DNA from: Deferribacteres bacterium
Lineage (GTDB): Bacteria; Zhuqueibacterota; Zhuqueibacteria; Zhuqueibacterales; Geothermadaptataceae
Direction of reading: 5' to 3'
DNA: 64,000 nt
Assembly: GCA_020633655.1 (NCBI GenBank)
Contig: JACKDF010000001.1
Location: forward strand, 124,001-188,000
Positions 1 to 8,966 of this stretch are shown one piece after another. The notes under the pieces are model-generated. The model was given only the letters and a program-made list of their open reading frames with translations, was not told where the DNA came from and did not search any database. A program made the position numbers and the translations under genes. The number at the start of each line of letters is the position of its first letter. Positions within the stretch are counted from its first letter, which is position 1.

Positions 1-1
1 C

Positions 2-898
2 AGCGATGCATCTTTATTGATTCTTGGTGAGAGCGGCACAGGAAAAGAACTTGTAGCCCATGCCGTACACAAAGGCAGCGAACGCAGCTCCGGTCCTTTT
101 ATCGCTGTCAATTGCGCGGCATTACCGGCGACTATATTAGAAAGCGAGCTTTTCGGGCATGAACGCGGCGCATTTACCGGCGCGGTCAAGGACAAAAAAG
201 GGCTCTTCGCCCAGGCGCACGGGGGCACCATGTTTCTCGATGAAATTGCCGAGATGCCCTTCGAGCTCCAGGCGAAATTGCTGCGAGTACTGGAAACCGG
301 CGCATTTCGACCCGTCGGTGGTCAGGATGAACTGAGGGTTGATGTACGCGTTCTGGCTGCCACAAATCAGAAACCGCAACAGGCTGTGCAGGAGAAACAT
401 TTGCGAGAAGATTTGTATTACCGGCTCGCGGTTGTGGAAGTCGAATTGCCTGCTTTGCGCGACCGGCTTGAGGATATTAATCTTTTGGCAAATTATTTTC
501 TCAATCGCTTCGCCGCTGCTTCAGGTAAAGAAATTAATGGCTTTGCACCAGAATCGCTTGAATGCCTGCTTAATTACGAATGGCCTGGTAACGTCCGGGA
601 GTTGCGCAATGCTATCGAGCGCGCTGTGATTCTCAACAAAAGTGATGCAATACTACCAGAAAACCTTCCGCCGAGAATCCTTAAAAAAATGCCCGCCACC
701 TCACTTAGCGCGAACACAGTAATGAACGGGGATGTTATCGTTTTTCCACTTGGGGAGTCACTGGCAAATATTGAGCAAAAATTTATAATCGAGACATTGC
801 AGAATTGTGAAAATAACAAAACCAAAGCAGCAAAAGTATTGGGGATCAGTTTGAAAACTTTACACAACAAATTAGGGCGATACAAAGAATCCGAATAA
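2..898 (+). CDS. Sigma-54-dependent activator, C-terminal part (5' cut by window)
   Basis: This is the AAA+ and DNA-binding part of an NtrC-family activator that uses ATP hydrolysis to open sigma-54 RNA polymerase complexes. The frame is open to the left edge, so the regulatory domain lies outside and the true start is not visible. Seen: Walker A GESGTGKE, the canonical sigma-54 contact loop GAFTGA, the Walker B region GGTMFLDEI, and a C-terminal Fis-type helix-turn-helix (NKTKAAKVLGISLKTLHNK). A sigma-54-like promoter lies 216 bases downstream, ahead of the next two genes, which are therefore the most obvious targets (inference). Whether the missing part is a receiver, GAF or PAS domain cannot be seen. 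Confidence 0.93.
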   Translation, partial: SDASLLILGESGTGKELVAHAVHKGSERSSGPFIAVNCAALPATILESELFGHERGAFTGAVKDKKGLFAQAHGGTMFLDEIAEMPFELQAKLLRVLETGAFRPVGGQDELRVDVRVLAATNQKPQQAVQEKHLREDLYYRLAVVEVELPALRDRLEDINLLANYFLNRFAAASGKEINGFAPESLECLLNYEWPGNVRELRNAIERAVILNKSDAILPENLPPRILKKMPATSLSANTVMNGDVIVFPLGESLANIEQKFIIETLQNCENNKTKAAKVLGISLKTLHNKLGRYKESE

Positions 899-1113
899 AA
901 AGGCATCCCTTCCCCCTTCCTCGATGTAAAATTTACACAGCGTTTCCAAGCTCCCATACGTTCAATTCATACCATTTTAACCATTGAAAAATTACCTATC
1001 CGTTATCATAAGCGATATTTATGTAATTATTACATGAATTCAAAATTCCAATGCACTTGTTTAGCTGACTTAACATGCTGTTTTTTAAAATAAATAAAGC
1101 ATAGAAAATATTT

Positions 1114-1130
1114 TTGGCACTACCTTTGTA
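1114..1130 (+). promoter_or_regulatory. Candidate sigma-54 (-24/-12) promoter
   Basis: TTGGCAC-TACCT-TTGTA has the -24 GG, the exact 10-base spacing and the TTG of the -12 box of a sigma-54 promoter. The -12 dinucleotide is GT rather than the usual GC. It lies 56 bases before the ATG at 1186 and just downstream of a sigma-54 activator gene. The remainder of the 899-1185 gap is AT-rich and shows nothing else. Confidence 0.5.
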
Positions 1131-1185
1131 AATTGATAAAACCATCGTAGGAAGGAAGTTCAAAGAACGAGCAAAGGAGGTGCAT

Positions 1186-1494
1186 ATGAGCTTCGGACAA
1201 CTAACAATAATTTTATTAGCCTGCGTTTCCGTTTCAAAAGCTTTTATTTATTTTGGAGAATTGGAATATAGAGGCAAATGGCTCAATTATGTCATCGCTA
1301 TTCTTGGTGGAATTCTGGGAGCCCGTATTGGATTGATGATTCCTGCCTTAAACTCAGTTGCACTGCTTGTCGCTATAGCCTCAGCAATTGGATTATTGGC
1401 AGTGTATCAATTGCTGCGCTGGCGTTTAATTCACTGGCGAGCCCTGCAAAAAAATCAAACGGTACGCAGTACGCCTGCCTGGCAAATCAGATGA
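1186..1494 (+). CDS. Small integral membrane protein, possibly GlsB/YeaQ-like
   Basis: A 102-residue protein with about three hydrophobic helices (roughly 4-22, 31-53 and 55-80) followed by a basic tail. The Gly-rich second helix (ILGGILGARIG) resembles small GlsB/YeaQ/YmgE membrane proteins, but the match is weak and no function is assigned. The ATG at 1186 has AAAGGAGG five bases upstream; a GTG six bases earlier overlaps that ribosome binding site and was rejected. It is followed after 26 bases by a LysM protein, probably in the same transcript, downstream of a sigma-54-like promoter. Confidence 0.75.
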   Translation: MSFGQLTIILLACVSVSKAFIYFGELEYRGKWLNYVIAILGGILGARIGLMIPALNSVALLVAIASAIGLLAVYQLLRWRLIHWRALQKNQTVRSTPAWQIR

Positions 1495-1520
1495 TATAGC
1501 GTTTCCAAGAGGAGGATTTT

Positions 1521-2411
1521 ATGCGAGTTTTTATAAAAGGATTAATACTGGGTACAATGCTCACCATAGCCTGGTCTACTGGAGATACGCTGTTTTCCAG
1601 CCGAATGTATCTCGGAGAAGCGAGAATACATACAATTCAAAATGGAGAGCAACTGAGTACCCTGGCCCAACAATATTACGGTAATGCGGTTTATTGGCGA
1701 GAACTGGCTTTGATAAACCGGGCACCCAATGCAAACAATATTTATCCCGGTGAGAAAATCCTGTTACCAAGCGTCAATGCGATTGATAAACTCGCCCAGG
1801 CGAGACGACTCTCCGAGGTGAATGATCTCGTCGGATTGGAAGAAGAAGTTGCTGTCCAAGAAACAACACATGAAGCACGGGAATTTACGACGAAACAAAG
1901 TGCTCCACCCGCACAAAAGACGGAACCTGCACCAACTCAAAACACACCAGAAACGACGATTTTTGAAGCCACTCACTCAGAAACAGAGAACGGACTAAAG
2001 CAGGAAATTTCCAAAGAGAAACCGTCGGTTTCCAATCTGGAAACTGCCCCAAAAGAGGAAGCAGAAGGAGCATTGAATACTGGTGGAACAACCGAACAAT
2101 ATGAGGAACCAATTTTACGGGAACAACAAATCGATGCCGGAGCTTACGAACAAAGCAGCGTTGTTGGAATATGGTTCCCCTTGTTGATTGCGCTTGGTGT
2201 TATTGGTTTGGCATACGGTCTTGTGAGTTATCGAAGAAAAGTAAAAGCGAATGATAAAAACACATTTTTCGAAATCACACCTTTAAAAAATACACCTGAG
2301 CTTGAAAATAAACCACCGATTGAGGAAGCACCAAAATTCAATACAAATCTCCCACGATCGAACTTAAGCAAGAATCTCAAACATCGTGCATTACCTGTAT
2401 CGCACCACTGA
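1521..2411 (+). CDS. LysM domain protein with C-terminal membrane helix
   Basis: A 296-residue envelope protein. An N-terminal hydrophobic segment (about 5-20) may be a signal peptide or anchor. A LysM peptidoglycan-binding domain covers about 37-83 (HTIQNGEQLSTLAQQYYG through YPGEKILLP). A low-complexity linker rich in Glu, Thr and Pro (about 105-210) leads to a second membrane helix at about 214-236 (GIWFPLLIALGVIGLAYGLV) and a basic cytoplasmic tail. It has a strong site (GAGGAGG) five bases before the ATG. The architecture suggests a link between inner membrane and cell wall, similar in outline to FimV-type proteins, but no such identity is claimed. Its partner is the small membrane protein just upstream. 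Confidence 0.85.
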   Translation: MRVFIKGLILGTMLTIAWSTGDTLFSSRMYLGEARIHTIQNGEQLSTLAQQYYGNAVYWRELALINRAPNANNIYPGEKILLPSVNAIDKLAQARRLSEVNDLVGLEEEVAVQETTHEAREFTTKQSAPPAQKTEPAPTQNTPETTIFEATHSETENGLKQEISKEKPSVSNLETAPKEEAEGALNTGGTTEQYEEPILREQQIDAGAYEQSSVVGIWFPLLIALGVIGLAYGLVSYRRKVKANDKNTFFEITPLKNTPELENKPPIEEAPKFNTNLPRSNLSKNLKHRALPVSHH

Positions 2412-2503
2412 AGTATCCCGTATCGATAGGGCAAGAGAAGCAAAGAACGAAACATATTTAAAAAAACTCCAATTATCCCTCATATCTTCCCAGCCCCCAG
2501 AGA

Positions 2504-2538
2504 CCCGTGCAGTACATCGCACGGGTTTTTTATTTTAT
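2504..2538 (+). terminator. Rho-independent terminator
   Basis: Stem CCCGTGC / GCACGGG with an 8-base loop, followed directly by TTTTTTATTTTA. It ends the 1186-2411 transcript. Confidence 0.9.
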
Positions 2539-2685
2539 TTCAAAAAGTATCCAAGGCAAGCCGAAACAACACGTAAAATTAATAAGTGTGCAGGTAAATA
2601 ATTTGCATTCGATACTTTACAGTGTATATTTTTATCCTTTCGCAAAATCTGAAAAACAAGATCAAGATACGGAAACGGAGCACAC

Positions 2686-3567
2686 ATGAAAGGAATAATT
2701 CTCGCCGGCGGAAGTGGCACACGGCTCTATCCAATAACACAAGCCATAAGCAAGCAACTTTTACCGATCTATGACAAACCAATGATTTACTACCCTTTGT
2801 CTGTCCTGATGCTGGCCGGCATTCGCGACATTCTTATCATCTCAACACCGGACGATCTACCCCTGTTTAAGAAGTTGCTTGATTCGGGAGAACAATGGGG
2901 TATAAAATTCAGTTACGCGGAACAGCCACGACCGGAAGGTTTAGCGCAAGCTTTTCACATTGGAGAGAATTTTGTTGGCGATTCGCCAGCAGCTCTGGTG
3001 CTTGGTGATAACATATTTTATGGCCATGGCTTATCAACCCGACTACAACGCGTAAGTGAAAAAGTAGAAGGTGCAACTGTTTTTGGGTACTATGTGCGTG
3101 ATCCCCACCGGTATGGTGTTGCTGAATTTGATGAGAACGGAAAAGTTATTAGCCTGGAGGAAAAGCCAGCAAAACCCCGGTCGAATTACGCTGTAACGGG
3201 TCTCTACTTTTACGACAACAAAGTCGTTGAATACGCAAAATCATTGCGACCTTCGCCACGGGGAGAACTGGAAATTACCGATCTGAATAAAATATATTTG
3301 GAAAAAGGCCAGCTTCACGTCGAACTGCTCGGCCGTGGTTATGCATGGCTCGATACCGGAACACACCAATCATTGACAGAGGCCAGTACGTTTGTGGAGA
3401 CAGTTGAAAACAGGCAGGGACTAAAGATTAGTTGTATTGAAGAAATCGCCTACCGAATGAAATACATCGATGCTGCGCAAGTTGAGAAACTGGCCGCACC
3501 CCTGGCGAAGAACGAATACGGCGCCTATCTTCTTGACATGATTAAATCACGGCCGCTACCGAGATAG
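2686..3567 (+). CDS. rfbA: Glucose-1-phosphate thymidylyltransferase
   Basis: RmlA/RfbA joins dTTP and glucose-1-phosphate to give dTDP-glucose, the first step to dTDP-rhamnose and related surface sugars. The 293-residue length is normal for the long RmlA family. Seen: the N-terminal nucleotidyltransferase motif LAGGSGTRLYPIT, the following SKQLLPIYDKPMIYYPLS, the LGDNIFYG metal-binding region, and the conserved EEKP and WLDTGTH segments. The site GGAG lies five bases before the ATG. It stands alone: no rmlB, rmlC or rmlD is next to it, so the rest of the pathway must be elsewhere. A terminator hairpin follows, so it is probably monocistronic. Confidence 0.96.
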   Translation: MKGIILAGGSGTRLYPITQAISKQLLPIYDKPMIYYPLSVLMLAGIRDILIISTPDDLPLFKKLLDSGEQWGIKFSYAEQPRPEGLAQAFHIGENFVGDSPAALVLGDNIFYGHGLSTRLQRVSEKVEGATVFGYYVRDPHRYGVAEFDENGKVISLEEKPAKPRSNYAVTGLYFYDNKVVEYAKSLRPSPRGELEITDLNKIYLEKGQLHVELLGRGYAWLDTGTHQSLTEASTFVETVENRQGLKISCIEEIAYRMKYIDAAQVEKLAAPLAKNEYGAYLLDMIKSRPLPR

Positions 3568-3604
3568 GGTGTTTTTAATTGCCAGGTATCTTTTAAAACC
3601 AATG

Positions 3605-3640
3605 AACGGTCCCATAAACTTGCTGGGACCGTTATTCCAT
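3605..3640 (+). terminator. Terminator-like hairpin after rfbA
   Basis: A perfect 10-bp stem AACGGTCCCA / TGGGACCGTT with a 9-base loop. The following ATTCCATTTCC is only moderately T-rich. Confidence 0.7.
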
Positions 3641-4137
3641 TTCCAAATCCTACCCTTATTCTAAAAATAATGCAGAGGATACAGATCGAGGTTTCTCATT
3701 TAATCATCATATAATTTGCACCTGGCTAACCTTTTAAAGAATAGAAAAAACCGAATAAAAAAGTGTAAAAAATGATTAAAAATATTTAATTAGCATCTCA
3801 TAATATTAATGCTAAGTTTGCGGTTACATTAGAAGAATTTAAACAATCAGAACTCATTCATGCATTTCTCAAAATAAAAAACACGGAAGATTACACTTAA
3901 TCTATTGTTTTTTTTCAGATCATTTAAAAAGCCTATTCAGTCTTTTTAACGTTGCAATTACTAATCAAATTTCTTAATATTGCGCAACCATCATCGTTGC
4001 CTGAACACAACTCTCCACATCTGAAAACGCATCAAAAGAATTCATTTCAAAATATTGTCGCAATTCAGGAGCAAAGCTTGAATATGACGTCAATTCAATT
4101 AATCAATTCCTAAACTACAAAACTTTGAGGAGGGATT
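3641..4137. other. AT-rich gap before the porin gene
   Basis: About 500 bases with no plausible gene and no clear promoter match. It ends in a strong ribosome binding site (GAGGAGGG) for the porin at 4138. The length and AT content suggest a regulated promoter region, but no operator was recognised. Confidence 0.5.
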
Positions 4138-5601
4138 ATGTCTCACAAAAGTCCATTGGTGATTTTCGTTCTTTTGGTTGTGTTTCTTTTCTCGAGTGCT
4201 CTGACGGCCCAAACAAAACTTTCCTACAAGGGTGTGTACACTGCATGGGCACAGTCTCAACATGCTTTCACTTTTAATGATGAAACCTATGACGACAACT
4301 ATGTCGTTCAAATGTTCCGTCTTGCACTCACATTTCAAGGAAATGAAAACGTCAAAGCTTTCACTCGTTTTGATATGGCCCAGGGCTGGTGGGGAGTGGA
4401 TAACGAAATGCGTACGCTAGGCTACCTGCCAAATCGCGGAGCAAGTGCATTATTTGATTTTAAAGATACGAATTATCTCTTCCACGTTGATCAGGCGTAT
4501 GTGAATTTTAAGTTACCCGGCAAACCAATCAGCGCCACTGTTGGCCGGATGAACTGGAGTCTCGGTAACAAAATTATGCTTGATAACAACTATGACGGTA
4601 TCCAGATAGGCATCAAAGAAAAACTCACTTTTGGATGGGCAAAAGTATCTGAAGGCGCGGATGCATTGGATGATCGTTATACGGAAGATGAATTCGGTTT
4701 TGATAATCGTGATGCCAACTTACTGACCGTTAATTTCAGCAACAAAGTGAGCAACTTCAGTTACAATGCCTATGGATTTTTCTACAAAGACGCGAGTATA
4801 AAAGATGGCACCGCATTCGTCCCAGACCTACTCCAATTCTTTAAAACTCGATTCTCTGCCCAACCAACAAAACTGATGGCATTCGGTCTTTCCGGCACTT
4901 ATAAAGCAGGAAAATTATCCGTTGATGGCGAATTTGATTTTCTTACTGGAGAAGATGAAATTGCCAATACAACATATGCGAACGCGGCTAAACCGGATGC
5001 CCATGACATCAACAACGGCGACCTGAGCGGATTTAATCTCTACCTCAAACCCAGCTATGCGGTAACACCCAGATTCACCCTTGGAGGCGTTTTGGGTATG
5101 GGTTCAGGAGATGATGATGTTACTGGTGGTAAAGGAAACGTGAATAAACTTCGTACTTCCGGCTTCTTCTATATCACAGAAATTTGGGAAGATTCCATCA
5201 TGCCTGATGAAGAAGGAATCACACCACAAGGTTTGGGAGCACCGAATGTTCGCGGTTATCGTGAACTGGAAAATACCACGGCACTGCAGGTAAATGCTTC
5301 GTTTAAGCCGGTATCCAAGCTTGAACTTTTTGGTTCATTTACATTCCTGAAAGCAACACAGGATATTAATGCCTGGACGAATACAAACGGCGTCGTATCC
5401 ATCGATAAAAATACAGCGGCTAATGATCTCGGTACTGAAATCGATTTCCGTATTTCGTATGTGATCGATCAGGGGTTAAGCACGCATCTTCGCGGTGGCT
5501 GGTTTACTCCTGGCGATGCTGCCTGTTACCTCATCAACGGTAACACAAACAATTGTGACAAAGCCTGGGAACTCAAAGGTATGATTACATACAACTTCTA
5601 A
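4138..5601 (+). CDS. Outer-membrane beta-barrel porin
   Basis: A 487-residue protein with a clear signal peptide (hydrophobic 8-20, cleavage near SALTAQ). The mature part shows alternating amphipathic strands, many aromatic residues and Asp/Asn-rich turns, and ends in YNF, the terminal aromatic typical of outer-membrane barrels. It may resemble phosphate-selective or alginate-type porins, but the substrate cannot be read from sequence. It lies 239 bases ahead of the nitrate reductase genes on the same strand, so a role in passing nitrate, nitrite or another anion is plausible (inference). A hairpin lies between it and the nap genes. Confidence 0.8.
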   Translation: MSHKSPLVIFVLLVVFLFSSALTAQTKLSYKGVYTAWAQSQHAFTFNDETYDDNYVVQMFRLALTFQGNENVKAFTRFDMAQGWWGVDNEMRTLGYLPNRGASALFDFKDTNYLFHVDQAYVNFKLPGKPISATVGRMNWSLGNKIMLDNNYDGIQIGIKEKLTFGWAKVSEGADALDDRYTEDEFGFDNRDANLLTVNFSNKVSNFSYNAYGFFYKDASIKDGTAFVPDLLQFFKTRFSAQPTKLMAFGLSGTYKAGKLSVDGEFDFLTGEDEIANTTYANAAKPDAHDINNGDLSGFNLYLKPSYAVTPRFTLGGVLGMGSGDDDVTGGKGNVNKLRTSGFFYITEIWEDSIMPDEEGITPQGLGAPNVRGYRELENTTALQVNASFKPVSKLELFGSFTFLKATQDINAWTNTNGVVSIDKNTAANDLGTEIDFRISYVIDQGLSTHLRGGWFTPGDAACYLINGNTNNCDKAWELKGMITYNF

Positions 5602-5638
5602 TTACTCTTTTTCAGGGGAACGGACAGAAGCCGCGGTG

Positions 5639-5665
5639 TAACCTGAATCTTGCTTCCTCAGGTTA
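5639..5665 (+). terminator. Hairpin between porin and nap genes
   Basis: Stem TAACCTGA / TCAGGTTA with an 11-base loop. There is no immediate T-run, although CTGTTTTT follows about 12 bases later. It could be a weak terminator or a regulatory stem. The rest of the 5602-5840 gap shows no gene I would defend. Confidence 0.4.
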
Positions 5666-5840
5666 AACTGCGATTCTGTTTTTCCCGGAATTTTACAAGG
5701 ATTGCAGGCATTCAGGCTGCGGCATCAAACCCTGGATTTTTAAGATTGGCTAATTGCAGCTTCAAAATCATCGCTTTCGGCATGAATGACGTGCAATCCG
5801 ACACTCAAAAATTATTTCAAAACAAGGAAGGCAATTGCTT

Positions 5841-6338
5841 ATGAAAGGAAAAATAAGTACGCTGCTGATAATTTTCTTACTATCAGTTGCATTAATCGCC
5901 TCTCTCTCCTGCTCCTCAACACAGCAAATGACTTCAACAAAAGAAGCACCACCAGCTCCCCCAGTGCCTGCAAAACATGCCGATGTCGATTTTAGTAAAA
6001 GCTGTCTCGACTGCCATAAAACTGAAACGCCCGATGCGGTTGCAGAATGGCAGTCAGGAATGCACGGAGAAGTGAATGTGGGCTGCTTTATTTGCCATGG
6101 TGACGGCAAGGAAGAGTATTACCCGGAACCGAAAGCCGAGACGTGTGTAAGCTGCCACTCAGGATATGTGCCAACCTACGCTGGTCTGGGTGTAAAGGAT
6201 TGTTTTGGCTGCCATAACTATCATACGCTTCGCTTTCATGCAGAAGATAGAGGTGGCTTTGGCCAGGCTGCCCCGGATTGGATAAAAACAAGTACGCTCG
6301 CCAGTAATTTTCAGCACGATAAAACAGGAGGAGAATAA
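5841..6338 (+). CDS. napM: Tetraheme c-type cytochrome, NapM-like
   Basis: A 165-residue exported cytochrome. It has an N-terminal hydrophobic segment and a possible lipidated Cys at residue 24 (SLSC, a poor lipobox). A Pro-rich linker follows, then four CxxCH heme sites: C55-H59, C82-H86, C102-H106 and C121-H125, with extra His (for example H75, H128, H133) available as distal ligands. It starts at the ATG at 5841 after AAGGAAGG, and it ends two bases before napA. Known: Desulfovibrio-type clusters run napC-M-A-D-G-H with a tetraheme NapM. The gene order here matches M-A-D-G-H, so it is the likely electron donor to NapA. NapB and NapC are absent nearby. Confidence 0.85.
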   Translation: MKGKISTLLIIFLLSVALIASLSCSSTQQMTSTKEAPPAPPVPAKHADVDFSKSCLDCHKTETPDAVAEWQSGMHGEVNVGCFICHGDGKEEYYPEPKAETCVSCHSGYVPTYAGLGVKDCFGCHNYHTLRFHAEDRGGFGQAAPDWIKTSTLASNFQHDKTGGE

Positions 6339-6340
6339 TC

Positions 6341-8596
6341 ATGTCGGTATCCCGTAGGGAATTTTTAAAACTTTCCGCTGCCAGTGCTGCCGCCTCCACT
6401 ATTGGTGTAGAATTACTGGCTGCGAAAACTGCAGAAGCAAGCCCGGCGTTACAATGGACAAAATCCGTTTGCCGTTTTTGTGGCGTTGGATGTGGCGTCA
6501 TGATCGGCACAACAAACGGTAAAGTCACTGCTATCAAAGGCGACAAATTAAGTCCGATAAACAAGGGTTTGCTATGTGTAAAAGGCTTTTATTTGCACAA
6601 GGTGGTTAATGCAAACAATCGCTTATTAAAACCACTGGTACGAAAAAATGGTAAACTCGAGGAAGCGAGTTGGGAAGAAGCAATGAGTCTGGTCGCTTCG
6701 AAATTTAAAGAAACTATCGAGCAAAATGGAAAAGACTCGGTTTGTTTCTATGGCTCGGGCCAGGCGACAACTGAAGAAACCTACGTCGCTAACAAGTTAT
6801 TCAAAGGTCACATCGGCACGAATAATGTCGAAGGGAATCCACGTCTTTGTATGGCCAGCGCCGTCGGTGGTTACCTCACAACTTTTGGTGCAGACGAACC
6901 GGTTGGCAGTTTTGATGACATCGATCATGCAGACCTTTTTCTGCTCGTTGGCTCAAATACAGCGGAAGCACACCCGGTCGTTTATGACCGTCTCGTTGCC
7001 CGCAAACGGAAAAATCCAAATGTTAAAGTAATCGCCATCGATCCACGCAAAACACCAACGAATAAAATTATTGATTTGCATTTACAGGTCATTCCCGGCT
7101 ACGATTTATCCATCATGCATGCGCTGGCGAACATCGTTGTCAAAGAAGGTTACACCGATGAGCAATTCATTAAAGACTCCGTAAGTTTCAGTGATGGAAA
7201 AGAGGCGATTTCGTACGAGGATTATAAAAAATTTCTCGAACAATTCACCCCGGAATATGCAGCCGAAAAGTGTGGCGTTAATGCAGAGGATATCGTGACC
7301 GCTGCCCGCTGGTATGGCCAGGCAAAAGGTGTTGTCAGTCTTTGGACGATGGGTGTTAACCAAAGAAAACGCGGCGTTTGGCTTAACAATTTAATGCATA
7401 ACATGCATTTAATCACCGGCAAAATCGGCTATCAGGGTGCTGATTCGCTTTCCCTCACAGGTCAACCAAATGCCTGCGGCGGTGTACGTGAAGGCGGTGG
7501 TTTGTGTCATCTCCTGCCTGGACACAGGGCTGTGGCAAACGAACAGCACCGTGAACAGATCGCTAAAATCTGGAATGTGCCTGCTTCCAATATCGCGCCG
7601 ACGCCGGGCAAACATACCGTTGCAATGTTTGAGGCGATCGCTTCCGGTGAAATTAAAGCAGCCTATATCATGTGCACGAATCCAGCTCAATCATTGCCGA
7701 ATCTGAATAAATATCTCCAGGGATTGCAGGATTGCTTTCTTGTTGTCGCCGAATGCTTCCATCCAACAGAAACCACAAAAATGGCAGATGTCGTGCTTCC
7801 CGCCGCCTTCTGGAGTGAAAAAGATGGCGTCTATGGCTGTACGGAACGGCGTTCGCAGCACCAGGCGAAAGTAAACGAGCCAAAGGGTGAAGCACGTTGG
7901 GATGGCGATATTCTCATCGACCTAGCAACCCGTCTTGGCCACGGTAAAAACTTTGAGCATTTCCAATCCCCCGAGGACGTGTGGAACGAGTATTTGCTCT
8001 GCACCAAAGGCAAGGATATGGATCTCACCGGAGCACCGTACTCACGCCTTAAGGAAGTTCGTGGTCTCCGTTGGCCAGTGCCAACTATCGATCACCCGGG
8101 CACAGACCACCGCTTCACCGCAGGTGATCCGCTCTTTCCTGAGGATAAAGCCGCTGGTCGCCGGATGTATTTTTATGCACGCCCGGATGGGCGGGCCGTT
8201 GTATTCGCACGACCGGATCTGGGACCACACGAACCGACAGACGATGAATATCCCCTCGCATTAAGTACCGGACGCGTGCTGGAACACTGGCACACTTTAA
8301 CAATGACAGGTGCTGTTCCGCAGCTCGTCCGTGCTGTACCCGAATGTTACGTCGAAATTCATCCGGACGACGCTGCGAGACTCGGCCTCGCCAATGACGA
8401 TGTGGCAAAAGTCGAAACCCGTCGCGGTGCCCTGGACTTGAAGGTACGTGTCATCGACAGGCCGCGTGTCGGCACTATTTTTATTCCATGGCACTGGCCG
8501 GAAAAACTGGCAAACGTGCTTACGACTGATGCCTACGATCCAGGTTCCAAAGAACCGGAATACAAAGTATGTGCAGCTAAAATCAGCAAAGCATAA
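6341..8596 (+). CDS. napA: Periplasmic nitrate reductase catalytic subunit
   Basis: A molybdenum bis-MGD enzyme reducing nitrate to nitrite in the periplasm. At 751 residues it is close to the monomeric Desulfovibrio-type NapA. Seen: twin-arginine signal SRREFLK at residues 4-10; [4Fe-4S] ligands C44, C47, C51 and C79 (CRFCGVGCGV and LLCVKG); the conserved Lys after the last cluster Cys; and C170 in NPRLCMASAV as probable Mo ligand. The C-terminal molydopterin-binding region contains TGRVLEHWHT. The site AGGAGG precedes the ATG. It is flanked by napM and napD. An assimilatory or formate dehydrogenase-like role is less likely given the Tat signal, the napD partner and the Cys ligand motif. Confidence 0.95.
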   Translation: MSVSRREFLKLSAASAAASTIGVELLAAKTAEASPALQWTKSVCRFCGVGCGVMIGTTNGKVTAIKGDKLSPINKGLLCVKGFYLHKVVNANNRLLKPLVRKNGKLEEASWEEAMSLVASKFKETIEQNGKDSVCFYGSGQATTEETYVANKLFKGHIGTNNVEGNPRLCMASAVGGYLTTFGADEPVGSFDDIDHADLFLLVGSNTAEAHPVVYDRLVARKRKNPNVKVIAIDPRKTPTNKIIDLHLQVIPGYDLSIMHALANIVVKEGYTDEQFIKDSVSFSDGKEAISYEDYKKFLEQFTPEYAAEKCGVNAEDIVTAARWYGQAKGVVSLWTMGVNQRKRGVWLNNLMHNMHLITGKIGYQGADSLSLTGQPNACGGVREGGGLCHLLPGHRAVANEQHREQIAKIWNVPASNIAPTPGKHTVAMFEAIASGEIKAAYIMCTNPAQSLPNLNKYLQGLQDCFLVVAECFHPTETTKMADVVLPAAFWSEKDGVYGCTERRSQHQAKVNEPKGEARWDGDILIDLATRLGHGKNFEHFQSPEDVWNEYLLCTKGKDMDLTGAPYSRLKEVRGLRWPVPTIDHPGTDHRFTAGDPLFPEDKAAGRRMYFYARPDGRAVVFARPDLGPHEPTDDEYPLALSTGRVLEHWHTLTMTGAVPQLVRAVPECYVEIHPDDAARLGLANDDVAKVETRRGALDLKVRVIDRPRVGTIFIPWHWPEKLANVLTTDAYDPGSKEPEYKVCAAKISKA

Positions 8597-8604
8597 TAAA
8601 CATG

Positions 8605-8632
8605 GGATGCCGTTTCGGCGGCATCCTTTTTA
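8605..8632 (+). terminator. Terminator-like hairpin between napA and napD
   Basis: Stem GGATGCC / GGCATCC with a GC-rich 8-base loop, followed by TTTTTATT. It sits 15 bases before the napD start, inside the apparent operon, so it may reduce expression of napDGH relative to napMA. Confidence 0.75.
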
Positions 8633-8646
8633 TTAATGAGGAATTT

Positions 8647-8925
8647 ATGTTTATATCCAGCATAATCGTAAAAGTGAACCCCGGAACGGCAAAAGAAATT
8701 GAAAAAGAGATAAAGAAGATGGGAGCACTGACGTCCTATGGCATTCACAAGGATGAAAATATCATCATCGTCGCAGAAACTGAAAAATTGTATGAAGTGA
8801 AAGCGATTTGCAGCCAGCTCATGCATAATTACAAAGATGTGACCGGTGTTTTCCCAACTTATCTCACCAGCGATAACGACGAATTGGAAGAACATATGCT
8901 TGAAGAGGAAATGGAGGCACATTAG
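8647..8925 (+). CDS. napD: NapD, Tat-signal chaperone for NapA
   Basis: A 92-residue ferredoxin-fold chaperone that binds the NapA twin-arginine peptide and helps cofactor loading before export. Seen: the N-terminal strand ISSIIVKVNPGTAKEIEKEI, then a GIHKDENIIIVAE segment typical of NapD proteins, and an acidic C-terminus. The ATG at 8647 lies close behind the terminator-like hairpin after napA. Ribosome binding (ATGAGGAATTT) is modest. Position after napA and the size support the call. Confidence 0.88.
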   Translation: MFISSIIVKVNPGTAKEIEKEIKKMGALTSYGIHKDENIIIVAETEKLYEVKAICSQLMHNYKDVTGVFPTYLTSDNDELEEHMLEEEMEAH

Positions 8926-8966
8926 AAGAGCAAACAATCACTTACTTCTAAAATTGAGCATAAAAA

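Noticed and set aside
5650..5844. 64-codon frame between porin and napM
   Set aside because: No ribosome binding site, no recognisable domain, and it overlaps the hairpin and the start of napM.
6341..8596. Formate dehydrogenase as identity for the molybdoenzyme
   Set aside because: The Tat signal, Cys Mo-ligand context NPRLCMASAV, length and the napD/G/H neighbours point to NapA.
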